Position numbers and translations under genes: made by a program. The notes below the pieces were generated by a model. The model ran no database searches, was not told the origin of the DNA, and was given only the letters and a program-made list of their open reading frames with translations. DNA of 64,000 nucleotides from Vogesella sp. LIG4 (GTDB lineage: Bacteria; Pseudomonadota; Gammaproteobacteria; Burkholderiales; Chromobacteriaceae), in contig NZ_LT607802.1 of the NCBI RefSeq assembly GCF_900090205.1, positions 1,435,215-1,499,214 of the forward strand, written 5' to 3'. Within the stretch, counting starts at the first letter, position 1. Each line of letters starts with the position of its first letter. This document shows, one piece after another, positions 8,329 to 17,193 of this stretch.

Positions 8329-10352
8329 AAGTCGGTTCCCAACTTCATTTCAAGAAAGGCTATTTACAGGTTTCCAGTCAGCAGGAGCTTTATCTGCTAT
8401 ATGCCAAGTCAAAAAAATGGGTTACTTGTGTCGAATTTATTGATTCGAAAAATGCTCGCAAGGCAGTGATATATCAATTTTGTCGAGAAAAATTTGAATA
8501 TGGGATAGGTGAAGAAATAAGTTTGGTTGAGCGCGACGGTGATAACGATAAAGATAAATTGCCGCCATGGTTAAAGCCAATAGAGGGGTTGAATATTCAC
8601 AGTTTTGAATTGGAAAGAATGAATGCCAAAAGATCAAATTTGGAGTGCGCATTAGATAGGGAGTGCATCATATACCCACTTCTTGATTGTCTGGCTGAGA
8701 TATTTGAAGAGGAAGATCCGAGTGGAAAAATTGCACAGCTAGTTCGAGAAAAAATGCCAGGGAAACACGCCACACGAATTAGGCTGTGGCTATGTAGTTA
8801 TCTCGTCTTTGGTCGAAAACCTGCCGCACTGTACCCTAGTTATTGTAATGCAGGTCATTACAGTCGAGATGATTGTAAAGATGATAGCTCCTTCGGTCGC
8901 TCAGTAAAAACAGATGGTATAAGGCCATGTCGAGTCACTGATGAAATGAAGGAGAAAATAATAGACGGATATTTGGAATTTGCAGATACCGGCGTTTCAG
9001 AAAAGAAAATTTATTATAAAACGCTAAGGGAGTATTTTAAATGTCGAGTATTGGGAAAAGGGCGTAACATAAAAATAATTTCTCCTAACGGAGAACCTTA
9101 TCCAACTATCAATCAATTCAGGTATTGGGTTCGTAAGAAAATAAAGCCGGAGATGCTGCGGGAAGCGAAGTATGGGGCAACCCGCCTACGCCACGCCTAT
9201 GAGCCAGATTACGGTAGGTTCAGCCAGGGCGTTGGTAATCTACTTGAAGTCACAGAGGCAGATGGCAGTAATTTGTCTGAGCAACTGATTGACTTTGATG
9301 GACAGCCATTTGCAGATGGCTTCTGTACGGTGAGTATCGTTGATTGTGCCACGGGAGCAATCTTCGGAGTGGGATTTGCACCAGGGGCAGAAACGCTTTC
9401 CGCCTATCAGATGGCACTATTCTGTGCCGCGGTACCGAAATCTTACTTTGGTAAGTTATTTGGTGTGCCGCTAGATGATGAACAGTGGCCTTGTCGGGGG
9501 CTTCCCGGTCAATTGAATATTGATAGAGGGCCAGGGGGGAGTGACAAATTACTAAGAGAAAAAGTGAGAATCCCGTTTGTAGAGTTGACTGGAAGTTATC
9601 AGCCAAGAAGTAAAGCAACGGTGGAATCCTCACACGACAGATCTGTGAAGACTGAGGGGGAGCCACTTTTTTTTCAAAGTCAGTATACCCCTGTTTCGGT
9701 TGTAAAACGTCTTGTTTTGAATGCCACTAAGAAGAATTGGGAAAGCGACGCCAGTGCTCGATTAACGCCTGAAATGATACGCGATAGGGTATTGCCCAAT
9801 CCGATGTCAATGTGGGCTTGGCTTGATCAGCGAGCTAGGACATGTGCCTGGGAAATCAGCATTGATGAAGCAGTAAGAGCGTTTGCAACACCAGTCGAGT
9901 TCACAGTAAGTCGCGACTGGATCATGCTTGGAGCAAGACGGTTTGACGCTACGGGCTTACGAGATGAGTTGCGATCACGTATTTCTAGTGGGCAAACCGT
10001 TAAGGTACGTGGGTATGCCATTGATATGTGTGTGCGTTATGCATGGATTGAAGTGAATAATCGGCTCATCGAGATGGAGGTGTTATTGCCGATTCGATCT
10101 GATCATCAACAGCTGTATGTGCGTCTTGGCTATTTGCAGAAAGAAAAAGAGATGCTTGATCAGCTGAAGAGGGAACAGGGCGAATTTAATGTTGCAGTTA
10201 ACCTAGACTATTACCAAGCGTGTGAGGAGACGATTGGAAAAGATCCCGATGCAGGTCACTGGGTAAAGGGTAGGAAAAAACGAACAGTAAATCTCAAGGC
10301 TGCGGCCAAAGTTACTAAAGATGCAACAATGCCTGCGAGGGCTGGTAAATGA
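8325..10352 (+). CDS. tnsB: TnsB-like DDE transposase
   Basis: A 675-residue DDE recombinase of the TnsB/Mu A type that binds the end repeats and joins the 3' ends to the target. The catalytic triad is visible: D313 in TEADGSN, D400 in NIDRGPG and E434 in KATVESSH, with D-E spacing of 34. A C-terminal Mu-type beta domain is likely (residues about 500-600). The coding sequence is clearly AT-richer than the flanking chromosome, especially in its first 900 bases. It overlaps tnsA and tnsC by 4 bp each, indicating translational coupling. Confidence 0.9.
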   Translation: MKVGSQLHFKKGYLQVSSQQELYLLYAKSKKWVTCVEFIDSKNARKAVIYQFCREKFEYGIGEEISLVERDGDNDKDKLPPWLKPIEGLNIHSFELERMNAKRSNLECALDRECIIYPLLDCLAEIFEEEDPSGKIAQLVREKMPGKHATRIRLWLCSYLVFGRKPAALYPSYCNAGHYSRDDCKDDSSFGRSVKTDGIRPCRVTDEMKEKIIDGYLEFADTGVSEKKIYYKTLREYFKCRVLGKGRNIKIISPNGEPYPTINQFRYWVRKKIKPEMLREAKYGATRLRHAYEPDYGRFSQGVGNLLEVTEADGSNLSEQLIDFDGQPFADGFCTVSIVDCATGAIFGVGFAPGAETLSAYQMALFCAAVPKSYFGKLFGVPLDDEQWPCRGLPGQLNIDRGPGGSDKLLREKVRIPFVELTGSYQPRSKATVESSHDRSVKTEGEPLFFQSQYTPVSVVKRLVLNATKKNWESDASARLTPEMIRDRVLPNPMSMWAWLDQRARTCAWEISIDEAVRAFATPVEFTVSRDWIMLGARRFDATGLRDELRSRISSGQTVKVRGYAIDMCVRYAWIEVNNRLIEMEVLLPIRSDHQQLYVRLGYLQKEKEMLDQLKREQGEFNVAVNLDYYQACEETIGKDPDAGHWVKGRKKRTVNLKAAAKVTKDATMPARAGK

Positions 10353-11767
10353 TCCAATCTCCATGGGTGGAAAGATTCAATGGACTAGATGATCAGGCCA
10401 TTTCTCTCCGTGTACGGCATGTTCCGAATCCAGTTTCGGATCTGTGCAAATCTCCCTCGGCGGAGGCTTCGAATTTGCTGTGGCATACGCTAAGAGAGAT
10501 TTTTTTACCAACACCGCGCACTTTGCAAGTAATAAATAAAATATTAGCGATAGCTATTTCACACTCCAAGGTTACTTACCCGAATGTGGATACATTCTGG
10601 CAAAAATTGCATCGTCTTGATTTTCAACCAGAACCTGCGACCTGTTTTGCCGGTTTGGCTGGCGTGGGTAAAAGTGAGGTACTGAAAGCCATAAATCGCT
10701 TGATGCAGGAGGTACTGGCTGTCGATGCTGGGGAAGGTTGTCGGCTTATGATGCGAGCCTTCTTCTACTCTCGGGTAGAAGAAGGTGATAGTGAAGCCTC
10801 AATCCTTCGGTCGTTTTTACAAAGCAGCTGGGAGGCGCAGCAAAAATTCTTGGGTGTATCTGAGGGTGTCAAGCGAAATGCTGCCGATGGTAAAGAAAAT
10901 GATTCACCATGGAATGTAAAAGCGGTTAAGAAGGCAAGTGACCTAGCTAAGAGATTCGCTCTTCGAGATGGTGTAGCAACTATTTTGCTCGACGAGCTGC
11001 AGTTTATGACGCAGAGCTCGGAGGCGAATACGAAGGTGACGAAAGCATTATTAGCGAGTACATACCTAGGGCCCCCGTTAGTGTATGCCACTAATTATGA
11101 CATGGGGCATCGCCTGAAAAATCGTGGTCAGCAAGATCGTGAGCGCTTGCTCGCACGTCACATCGTACTGCTGCCGGATTCCTTGGGGCGAGATGAAGAT
11201 GTCCTTGCCTGGCAAGACTATCTGACCGAATGTGTCCGGGTCTCGGCTGGCTGCATATCCATTGACCCCCTGCGAGATGGGGAGGCGCTACATCAGTATA
11301 CGTTTGGACTTAAGCGAAAACTGCTTGAGCTCTTCCGGATTGGCTATGGGCACGCCCGAGACAAGAGTCGGCCGCACGCTACGATTGAGGACTTCGAATG
11401 GGCGTACCGTTCAAGTGAATATAGTGTTCACCGGGAAGACGTTGAAGAGCTGATCGCAATTACTTTGGGACGAAAAAGCGCGCGGCTAGATTTACAGTGC
11501 CCTTTCCCCCTGGACCCAGAAGAGTGGCAGCATCGTGCCGCGTATCAGAAAGCCAAAAATATTGAAATGGTCACGAACTTGGCGACGGCATCGTCACTGA
11601 GTCCTGACGAGAAAAAGGCCTATGTCGCTGCTGGTGGTACGGTTCCGACCAAACCGCAGAAAAAGAGTAGCAAGACCTCGACTAGTCGCCAGACCAAACC
11701 ACCGATGGCAGAGTCAATGCGTGGTGGGGCGCAGCGCTACAAGAATCAGCAACAATCCCAGAAGTAA
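10349..11767 (+). CDS. tnsC: TnsC-like AAA+ ATPase
   Basis: A 472-residue AAA+ ATPase that links target selection (TniQ) to the TnsAB transposase. Walker A is GLAGVGKSE at about residues 107-115 and Walker B is ATILLDELQ near residue 213. A sensor-like stretch (LVYATNYD) follows at about 245. The C-terminus is basic and low in complexity (KPQKKSSKTSTSRQTKPP), which could contact DNA or partner proteins. It is coupled to tnsB by an ATGA overlap and is the last gene of the core. Confidence 0.9.
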   Translation: MIQSPWVERFNGLDDQAISLRVRHVPNPVSDLCKSPSAEASNLLWHTLREIFLPTPRTLQVINKILAIAISHSKVTYPNVDTFWQKLHRLDFQPEPATCFAGLAGVGKSEVLKAINRLMQEVLAVDAGEGCRLMMRAFFYSRVEEGDSEASILRSFLQSSWEAQQKFLGVSEGVKRNAADGKENDSPWNVKAVKKASDLAKRFALRDGVATILLDELQFMTQSSEANTKVTKALLASTYLGPPLVYATNYDMGHRLKNRGQQDRERLLARHIVLLPDSLGRDEDVLAWQDYLTECVRVSAGCISIDPLRDGEALHQYTFGLKRKLLELFRIGYGHARDKSRPHATIEDFEWAYRSSEYSVHREDVEELIAITLGRKSARLDLQCPFPLDPEEWQHRAAYQKAKNIEMVTNLATASSLSPDEKKAYVAAGGTVPTKPQKKSSKTSTSRQTKPPMAESMRGGAQRYKNQQQSQK

Positions 11768-11877
11768 TAGAGGGATGATCTTGCCCCACTGGTTTTTGAT
11801 GTGCCCGCGTGTTTTGCGTTGGAAAATTCAAAAAATCCCTGGGAGATGTACGAAAAACCTATGCAGCTGGATCGACA

Positions 11878-12609
11878 ATGACCCGACATACCGTGCAACG
11901 CTTGATGCAAGAGGCACCTAAGGGAGTACCCATGGATGCCAGGCAACTGACAGAGCTAGGTGTCAGTATGGCGATGGCGTCATACCTGGTGAAACAGGGG
12001 TGGATGTACCGCTTGTCGCCAGGGGTGTACATGTTGACGGGTGACAAGCCTACCCGCGACGGCGTGATTGTTTTCCTCAGTCGAAAGATCCACGGTTTGC
12101 ATGTTGGGGGAAAGACGGCCCTGGCATGGCGGGGGGTAAGGCACAACATCGCATTCAGGGAGCGGGTGCAACTCTGGGGGCGAACACCCTATAAGTTTCC
12201 TGAGTGGGTCAGCGACGTCATGCTCTACTCCTACCAGACAACGCAGCTATTTGATGAGGGACTGGCATACGAGTCATGGCTGACTCCCCTGCCGGTTGGC
12301 CATCCTGGTGTGCTCGTTTCAAGTGTCGAAAGGGGGCTGCTTGAATTGGTATCGGATGTCGGAAAAGGCCAATCATTAGAAGAGGCCAACAATTTAGCGG
12401 TGTCCCTGCGAACCCTACGGGTTCCTGTGCTAGATGAGCTGCTTTTACATTGCCCCCGGGTGAAGGTTGCACGGCTGGTGCGTGACCTGGGATTGGCTGC
12501 TGGCTACGAATGGGGGCGTGACTTACAGAAGCACGTTGACCGCATTAGCAAAGGCAAACGTTGGTCGGTGCTGACCAAGCAAGGTGAGCGGCTGACGCTG
12601 AAACCATGA
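11878..12609 (+). CDS. AbiEi-family antitoxin-like regulator
   Basis: A 243-residue protein with the N-terminal winged-helix pattern of AbiEi antitoxins (VPMDARQLTELGVSMAMASYLVKQGWMYRLSPGVYML) followed by the AbiEi C-terminal domain. AbiEi normally represses, and neutralises, the AbiEii nucleotidyltransferase toxin encoded directly downstream. Here no nucleotidyltransferase follows; only a 42-residue ORF lies next. ATG 11878 is chosen from the domain start; an upstream in-frame start at 11809 would add 23 residues. It is the first cargo gene after tnsC. It may be an orphan, regulate the element, or control the small ORF. Confidence 0.75.
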   Translation: MTRHTVQRLMQEAPKGVPMDARQLTELGVSMAMASYLVKQGWMYRLSPGVYMLTGDKPTRDGVIVFLSRKIHGLHVGGKTALAWRGVRHNIAFRERVQLWGRTPYKFPEWVSDVMLYSYQTTQLFDEGLAYESWLTPLPVGHPGVLVSSVERGLLELVSDVGKGQSLEEANNLAVSLRTLRVPVLDELLLHCPRVKVARLVRDLGLAAGYEWGRDLQKHVDRISKGKRWSVLTKQGERLTLKP

Positions 12610-12625
12610 TGAAAGGAGCACAATC

Positions 12626-12754
12626 ATGCGCAGGTTTGTGCAGGAGTTTTGGCTGGCGGTAAAGGAAGGCCCACGGTTGTATTTTGCCCCGTTGATTGGC
12701 GCCATGCGTGGCGTCAGGGATGCAGTACTGAGCAGCATGGGACGAGAACCGTAG
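12626..12754 (+). CDS. Small ORF, 42 residues, downstream of AbiEi
   Basis: A short reading frame starts with ATG 12626 after AAAGGAGCACAATC, a strong ribosome site at good spacing, 16 bp after the abiEi stop. The product (MRRFVQEFWLAVKEGPRLY...) is basic and amphipathic, with an aromatic and hydrophobic middle (LYFAPLIGAMRGV). It may be a small toxin-like or membrane-active peptide standing where AbiEii is usually found. No known family was recognised. Confidence 0.5.
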   Translation: MRRFVQEFWLAVKEGPRLYFAPLIGAMRGVRDAVLSSMGREP

Positions 12755-12864
12755 TCCCAGGAGGGGCAGCCCGTGCTGATGCTCTGGGGCAGGGAGCTGA
12801 TCGGGGCGTTCTGCTACTTATATATAGGTGTCTCCCAAGTGCCGCTACCTGATAGGGGGATCAC

Positions 12865-13365
12865 ATGCTTGTCTTTGTTGATTGCGAGTTCACGGACTTC
12901 ATCCAGATTGAGCTGATTTCGATCGGCCTGGTGGCTGAGAATGGCCGTGAGTTCTATGCCGAGCGGAATGACTATCGTCGTGAAGATTGCAGTGACTTCG
13001 TTCGCGCCTACGTCCTTCCCCTGTTAGGTCGCATGGAGAATGCGAGCTGCTCCGCCCAGGAGCTGACAGCCAGGCTGCACAGCTGGTTTGCCGCCTTCGA
13101 CCAGCAGGTTACGTTGGTGTTCGATTACGCCGCTGATTGGGACCTGCTCGCTGATGCCCTGCAAGGTGACGCAGGCCTGCCATTTCCCGATAATCTGGGC
13201 GAGAAATGGCTGTTGACACCCGAGGTGATGAGGACGGAGGTTTTCCAGCGCGCATTGGCTGCGGCTTACGGAGCAGAGCGATCCCCACATCATGCCTTGG
13301 CAGATGCACATGCATTACGATCCGGGTTCGTGTCATGGAGGCTGGCCACTTTGCCGCACTCTTAG
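12865..13365 (+). CDS. DEDDh-type 3'-5' exonuclease-like protein
   Basis: A 166-residue protein whose start MLVFVDCEFTDF gives the D-x-E exonuclease motif I (D6, E8). The C-terminal HHALADAHAL gives the H-x4-D motif III, and VFDYAADWDLLADAL fits motif II. This is the RNase T / epsilon-like fold in a minimal single-domain form. It probably degrades single-stranded DNA or RNA. Similar small exonucleases occur on plasmids and islands. It stands alone, with gaps on both sides. Confidence 0.7.
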   Translation: MLVFVDCEFTDFIQIELISIGLVAENGREFYAERNDYRREDCSDFVRAYVLPLLGRMENASCSAQELTARLHSWFAAFDQQVTLVFDYAADWDLLADALQGDAGLPFPDNLGEKWLLTPEVMRTEVFQRALAAAYGAERSPHHALADAHALRSGFVSWRLATLPHS

Positions 13366-13921
13366 GGCGGCCCATGCTTGCATGCCCAAGTCGGCCGCGG
13401 CGTTTTTGGGGCCGGCAATTGAGAGGTACAGAACTCCCCTCGATCGCAGTTCTTGCCCTGCCGTTTGCTCAGTTCACAGGAGACCGGTTTGGGTCAATGC
13501 TAGTCATGAATACAGACTGGGCCAGTGCTGCCGCGCAAGTGCGGGGCTCTGTGCCTCAGAGGATCTGGACGCCTCACCCGAAATACCTCTCCCCCCGCGA
13601 AAACCAATTGGGCCGTAATGCCTCCAGGTTTCACGGCGCCGGTCGCCGCCTGTCGCACCGGCCATGCCCCCTTGTCGGCGCTGTTGAGCAACACTCCGAC
13701 GATGGGATTGAGTTGTATGTAGAACAGACTTCAGACCAGCACTGCTGGGTGCAGTCGTCTTCTAAACATGACAAACCGGCATCAGTGGCAACCATCTAAC
13801 AAACTACCGTTTTTGAGATTCTTTTACGGTATCGCATGCTAAGTCCAGGGCGCTATACGGTTTCGGAAACCCGGCCAAGTTGGCTAGGTACGGCGTGATA
13901 AAATCGCCGCAAAGGAGCTGT
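13366..13921. other. Gene-free stretch, 556 bp
   Basis: No convincing gene. Short open frames occur on both strands (for example 13500-13694 and 13525-13722) without recognisable motifs. The base composition is higher in GC than the following cargo. It may hold remnants of older genes and the promoter of the next gene. Confidence 0.4.
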
Positions 13922-14392
13922 ATGAGACGAGAACAACTAACTGACATGCTGGTGCAGTGGATTCATGACGAGGGGGTGCGCGGAACTATCCCGGAGAAAC
14001 GCATGAGCGATCATGTCGTCATCGGTCGGTTCACACCACAAATGCTGGCGATCCTTGGATGCAACGACCGCGAGCTGGTCACGTCCGTGTCGCACCTTGA
14101 AAAAATGATGTTTGATCACGCGATCAGTGCGGCTAGGCTGAAGAACCTGCATGGCATGATCTGTACGCCGGAGAAAATTTTCCGGTCGGCCTCACAGCCA
14201 GCCACCTCTATCGTGGTTATGACCATCGAGACTCTGCGACACATGCCGATCATCGTGCCGATTCACCTGGACAAGCCGGGTGCAACTGGCAAAGCGCCGG
14301 ATCATTGGGTTGCGAGTGCTTACGCGAAAGATCAGCCGGCGATGCTGGCTAAGTGGGAAGCGAGAGGGCTGCTGATGTGGCAGCAGAAATGA
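13922..14392 (+). CDS. Unknown protein, PBECR/MuF-type nuclease-like
   Basis: A 156-residue protein with an AAAGGAG ribosome site before ATG 13922. The middle reads HLEKMMFDHAISAARL...CTPEKIF, then a beta-rich part (TSIVVMTIETLRHMPIIVPI), then a C-terminal SAYAKD. This order resembles the small phage-type BECR-fold nuclease domains (PBECR) fused to MuF proteins, where a histidine helix is followed by strands and a conserved YxxD-like end. The resemblance is by eye and weak. A hairpin with TGCCCCAG/CTGGGGCA arms follows the stop. Confidence 0.4.
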   Translation: MRREQLTDMLVQWIHDEGVRGTIPEKRMSDHVVIGRFTPQMLAILGCNDRELVTSVSHLEKMMFDHAISAARLKNLHGMICTPEKIFRSASQPATSIVVMTIETLRHMPIIVPIHLDKPGATGKAPDHWVASAYAKDQPAMLAKWEARGLLMWQQK

Positions 14393-14395
14393 ATT

Positions 14396-14460
14396 TGCCC
14401 CAGTGTGTGGATGCCGAAACTCTGATTGTCGAAGCATTGATCACACCCCTGGGGCACTTT
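14396..14460 (+). terminator. Probable terminator hairpin with a long loop
   Basis: Arms TGCCCCAG (14396-14403) and CTGGGGCA (14449-14456), extended by GTGTG/CACAC, are followed by CTTTTATATT. The loop is long, so efficiency is uncertain. It follows the 156-residue gene. Confidence 0.5.
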
Positions 14461-14531
14461 TATATTACTCAAATTTGGGACAACAGGCAACCGTGAGCGC
14501 TCACGAAATCGCCTGATGAGCAAGGCAGCGA

Positions 14532-15608
14532 ATGCCCCTACGTTGCATTGATGACCTCGGTAACAGCATCCAATCGTTCAGTCTGGATGATCAACAGTGG
14601 GCGGCTCTGCAACGCGAGAACGCCCTGCGCCGTCACCTTCGCATGGCTTGCTGTGATACGCCTGCTGTGCTCAAAACCTCCAAGCTCGGCATGCGGTTTT
14701 TTGCCCACGCTAAACGGGGTGAGTGCACCTCAGCGCCGGAATCCGAACATCACCTGACCCTCAAGGCGATTGCGGCCAGCGCCATACAGGCATGTGGCTG
14801 GAATGTGGCCACGGAAGTTCCAGGGGAGACGCCAGCCGGTGAAAAATGGATTGCGGACGTGCTGGCCACTCGCGGCAACGCCCGTGTGGCTGTTGAAATC
14901 CAGTGGTCTGGCCAGACAGCAGACGAAACCATGCGTCGGCAAGAACGTTACCACCAGTCTGGCGTCCGGGCACTGTGGCTTCTGCGCCAGCCGGGATTTC
15001 CCGTGACTGAAAAACTGCCTGCGGCTTGCGTTCACCTGGACGATGAAACAGGCGTATACCGGGCAATGTTGCCCCGCCATGAGTCGATGAATTCCAGTGA
15101 CCGGAAATATCCCCGACTGTGGCATCAAGTCATGCCCGTTGGTGAATTCATTCACGCGGCGTTCAGGCGTCGTTTCACGTTCGGGAAGATACAGCAAGGC
15201 GAGTCGGTAACGATTCAGGTCATGGGCGTGTGGGTGAAGTGTTGGGACTGCGAGGAGTGGACAAGGCTCATCACTGATATTAACTTCCTCAGAGAGGACA
15301 AAATTTATACGTTCTCTATTGATGATATTGGCCCAAACTTAGCAAACCTCATTGGCCTAGATCGGTTACGCCACAAGAAAGTTGGCGCAATAAAATCGCG
15401 CTACAGCAAAACAGAAAAAGAGATCTACCTTTCCAATGGCTGTATCAAATGCGATGCACTGCAAGATCGGTATTCTGTCTGGAAGCGGAAACATAAAGCT
15501 GAAATAATTTTTGAGGTTGATATGCTGGTTGATGCCAGAATGAAGGCATTAATAAACGGGTATTACTTCCCGCATTGGAATGTATCTGACGATGGCCAAA
15601 GACGATAA
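14532..15608 (+). CDS. CoiA-like protein with PD-(D/E)xK nuclease domain
   Basis: A 358-residue protein. Residues about 70-150 match the CoiA nuclease-like core: SEHHLTLKAIAASAI, then VATEVPGE, GEKWIADVLA with the catalytic-type Asp, and VAVEIQWSG with the E-x-Q pair, then QERYHQSGVRALWLLR. The C-terminal half carries two Cys-x-Cys type clusters (CWDCEEW and CIKCDAL) that could hold zinc. CoiA assists DNA processing in natural transformation; the stand-alone copies in islands are of unknown role. The 3' end overlaps the next small gene. Confidence 0.75.
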   Translation: MPLRCIDDLGNSIQSFSLDDQQWAALQRENALRRHLRMACCDTPAVLKTSKLGMRFFAHAKRGECTSAPESEHHLTLKAIAASAIQACGWNVATEVPGETPAGEKWIADVLATRGNARVAVEIQWSGQTADETMRRQERYHQSGVRALWLLRQPGFPVTEKLPAACVHLDDETGVYRAMLPRHESMNSSDRKYPRLWHQVMPVGEFIHAAFRRRFTFGKIQQGESVTIQVMGVWVKCWDCEEWTRLITDINFLREDKIYTFSIDDIGPNLANLIGLDRLRHKKVGAIKSRYSKTEKEIYLSNGCIKCDALQDRYSVWKRKHKAEIIFEVDMLVDARMKALINGYYFPHWNVSDDGQRR

Positions 15609-15969
15609 GCAGCTGTCTCAAAAAATCGCCACACGGCTTCTGGCACCGGCCTTTGCCGCCTTTGAGGCAATCGAAGCCGGTCAAGTCAAACGGGCCCAGC
15701 TGGAAACGCTGGACATGACCATGAAGCTGGCCCGGCTCGCCGGCCAGCGTGGTGTACGAGTGCCAGCGGCTAGCGAGGATCTGGCCACCATCGTTGACGA
15801 CATTGCCGGCGCTTTTGAAACCGGGGATGTGGTGCAGCTGGACGATGACCAGATCACGCGAGCCACGCAATGGCTCAAGGCGATGCGAAACCAGCTCGGC
15901 CATGCTAGGAACAGCACACTACTAGCTCTGATTGACGATCTGACGTTGATAGCCACGCTACAAGAATGA
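15592..15969 (+). CDS. Hypothetical protein, 125 residues, helical
   Basis: A mostly alpha-helical, acidic protein (KDDKQLSQKIATRLLAPAF...). No known domain was recognised. It overlaps the 3' end of the CoiA-like gene by 17 bp, so the two are probably co-translated and act together. ATG 15580 is an alternative start four codons upstream. Confidence 0.5.
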   Translation: MAKDDKQLSQKIATRLLAPAFAAFEAIEAGQVKRAQLETLDMTMKLARLAGQRGVRVPAASEDLATIVDDIAGAFETGDVVQLDDDQITRATQWLKAMRNQLGHARNSTLLALIDDLTLIATLQE

Positions 15970-16485
15970 CAAAACCCGCCTTATGACGGGCATAGCCTAG
16001 CGTCCTGTCGCTCGAGAATCAGCCGCAGTAAGGTTTTACCATCACCCTTTTTCACCCCCAGACGCCATGGCAAAACGCGAGTCAGCGTGCATCGCCACCA
16101 GTACTGCCTGGCGCATGATTTTGACAGCATGTAGTTGTCATATTCATGGGGTATCAGCCGCTAGCAGCGGTTGCTAGCTTATCCCAGTCTACGAGCTGAT
16201 TGAGAATAATTCTCATACTTTACCACCTACAACTAACCGGCTGGGAGGGGGCTCCAAGGGCTATTAGTGGGCCGCCCTGTCAGTATGAGAATGGCAGACG
16301 AGGTTCCTTCAGTCAGTGTCTGTGGGGTACGAGATCGGCTAGGGCAGAATCTGAATTGATCGACATCAATGCCGACTGGCCTGTATTCGATAGCTGTATC
16401 GGCGCATTCGTAGCGCCTATCAACAATACTAACTAGCAATATAGGAATTTACTCAAGAAGCTTGACTGAAACCCATAAATGCATT
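15970..16485. other. Gene-free stretch before the GNAT gene
   Basis: About 500 bp without a convincing gene. A weak CCCG/CGGG hairpin follows the preceding stop. The second half becomes AT-rich and likely holds the promoter of the 16.5-19.1 kb operon. Confidence 0.4.
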
Positions 16486-17193
16486 ATGAGTATGTCTATA
16501 ACATACTTCGTCGCCAATATGTCAACCGTAGCTGAATTTCTAGCACTTCTAGACGCTGAACCATTTTCAACCAGCGATGTGATCGCAACAGACTGTATCG
16601 CTTCGTGCGAAGGGGGAGATGTTACGTGTACGGTGCATTACGGGCTCGATCCTGTAAAGGCACGTGCGTGTGACCGTACATGGACCCGTTTCAATGATGA
16701 ACTTCTTGCTTTTGTCATGGGTAATTTTGAAGGTGATGAGCGCAAGGAAGTCTTTGGCACTCTATCGCTTGAAGACGCGCATTGGGAGTGGTTAGCAAAG
16801 GCTGCACATTACCGTGGAGATGAGTACAAGTGGTTTTTTCTCATGGCTAATGGTGAGCCGCAGGCGGCCTGTATGATCTATCACCCAAAAGCGAGCGTCT
16901 TTGGGAGTGGCGACATTTTCTATATTGAATATGTGGCAACAGCTCCTTGGAATCGTCCTAATCCATACAAGCCCCGCGTTTTAAAAGGTGCAGTTCCTCT
17001 ATTGCTTCGACATGTCATTCAGTATGCACATGCTGTGCTTAATCTACGATACGGGTTCTCGCTTCACGCATTGCCAAAAGCATGCTCATTCTATGAGCGT
17101 ATCGGAATGACCCCTCATCCTAAATTTGATAAAGACCCACTTGCGTTCTACGAAATGGAGCAAGAAAAGGCCCAGACATTTGTGGAGGCGTAA
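16486..17193 (+). CDS. GNAT-type acetyltransferase-like protein
   Basis: A 235-residue protein. The C-terminal half has GNAT features: IFYIEYVATAPWNRPN, a central strand and splay site, an RGD-like acetyl-CoA-loop region that is poorly kept, and the terminal CSFYERIGM hallmark. The N-terminal ~60 residues have no recognised domain. The start is uncertain (16486 or 16492 ATG; a TTG at 16462 is also possible). Its stop is directly followed by the next ATG, so it forms an operon with the ImmA/IrrE protein and the beta-family protein. The substrate is unknown. Confidence 0.65.
   Translation: MSMSITYFVANMSTVAEFLALLDAEPFSTSDVIATDCIASCEGGDVTCTVHYGLDPVKARACDRTWTRFNDELLAFVMGNFEGDERKEVFGTLSLEDAHWEWLAKAAHYRGDEYKWFFLMANGEPQAACMIYHPKASVFGSGDIFYIEYVATAPWNRPNPYKPRVLKGAVPLLLRHVIQYAHAVLNLRYGFSLHALPKACSFYERIGMTPHPKFDKDPLAFYEMEQEKAQTFVEA

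Noticed and set aside
13500..13722. Short overlapping frames on both strands between exonuclease and PBECR-like gene
   Set aside because: No motif, no ribosome site, and both strands open at once; likely noncoding or remnant.
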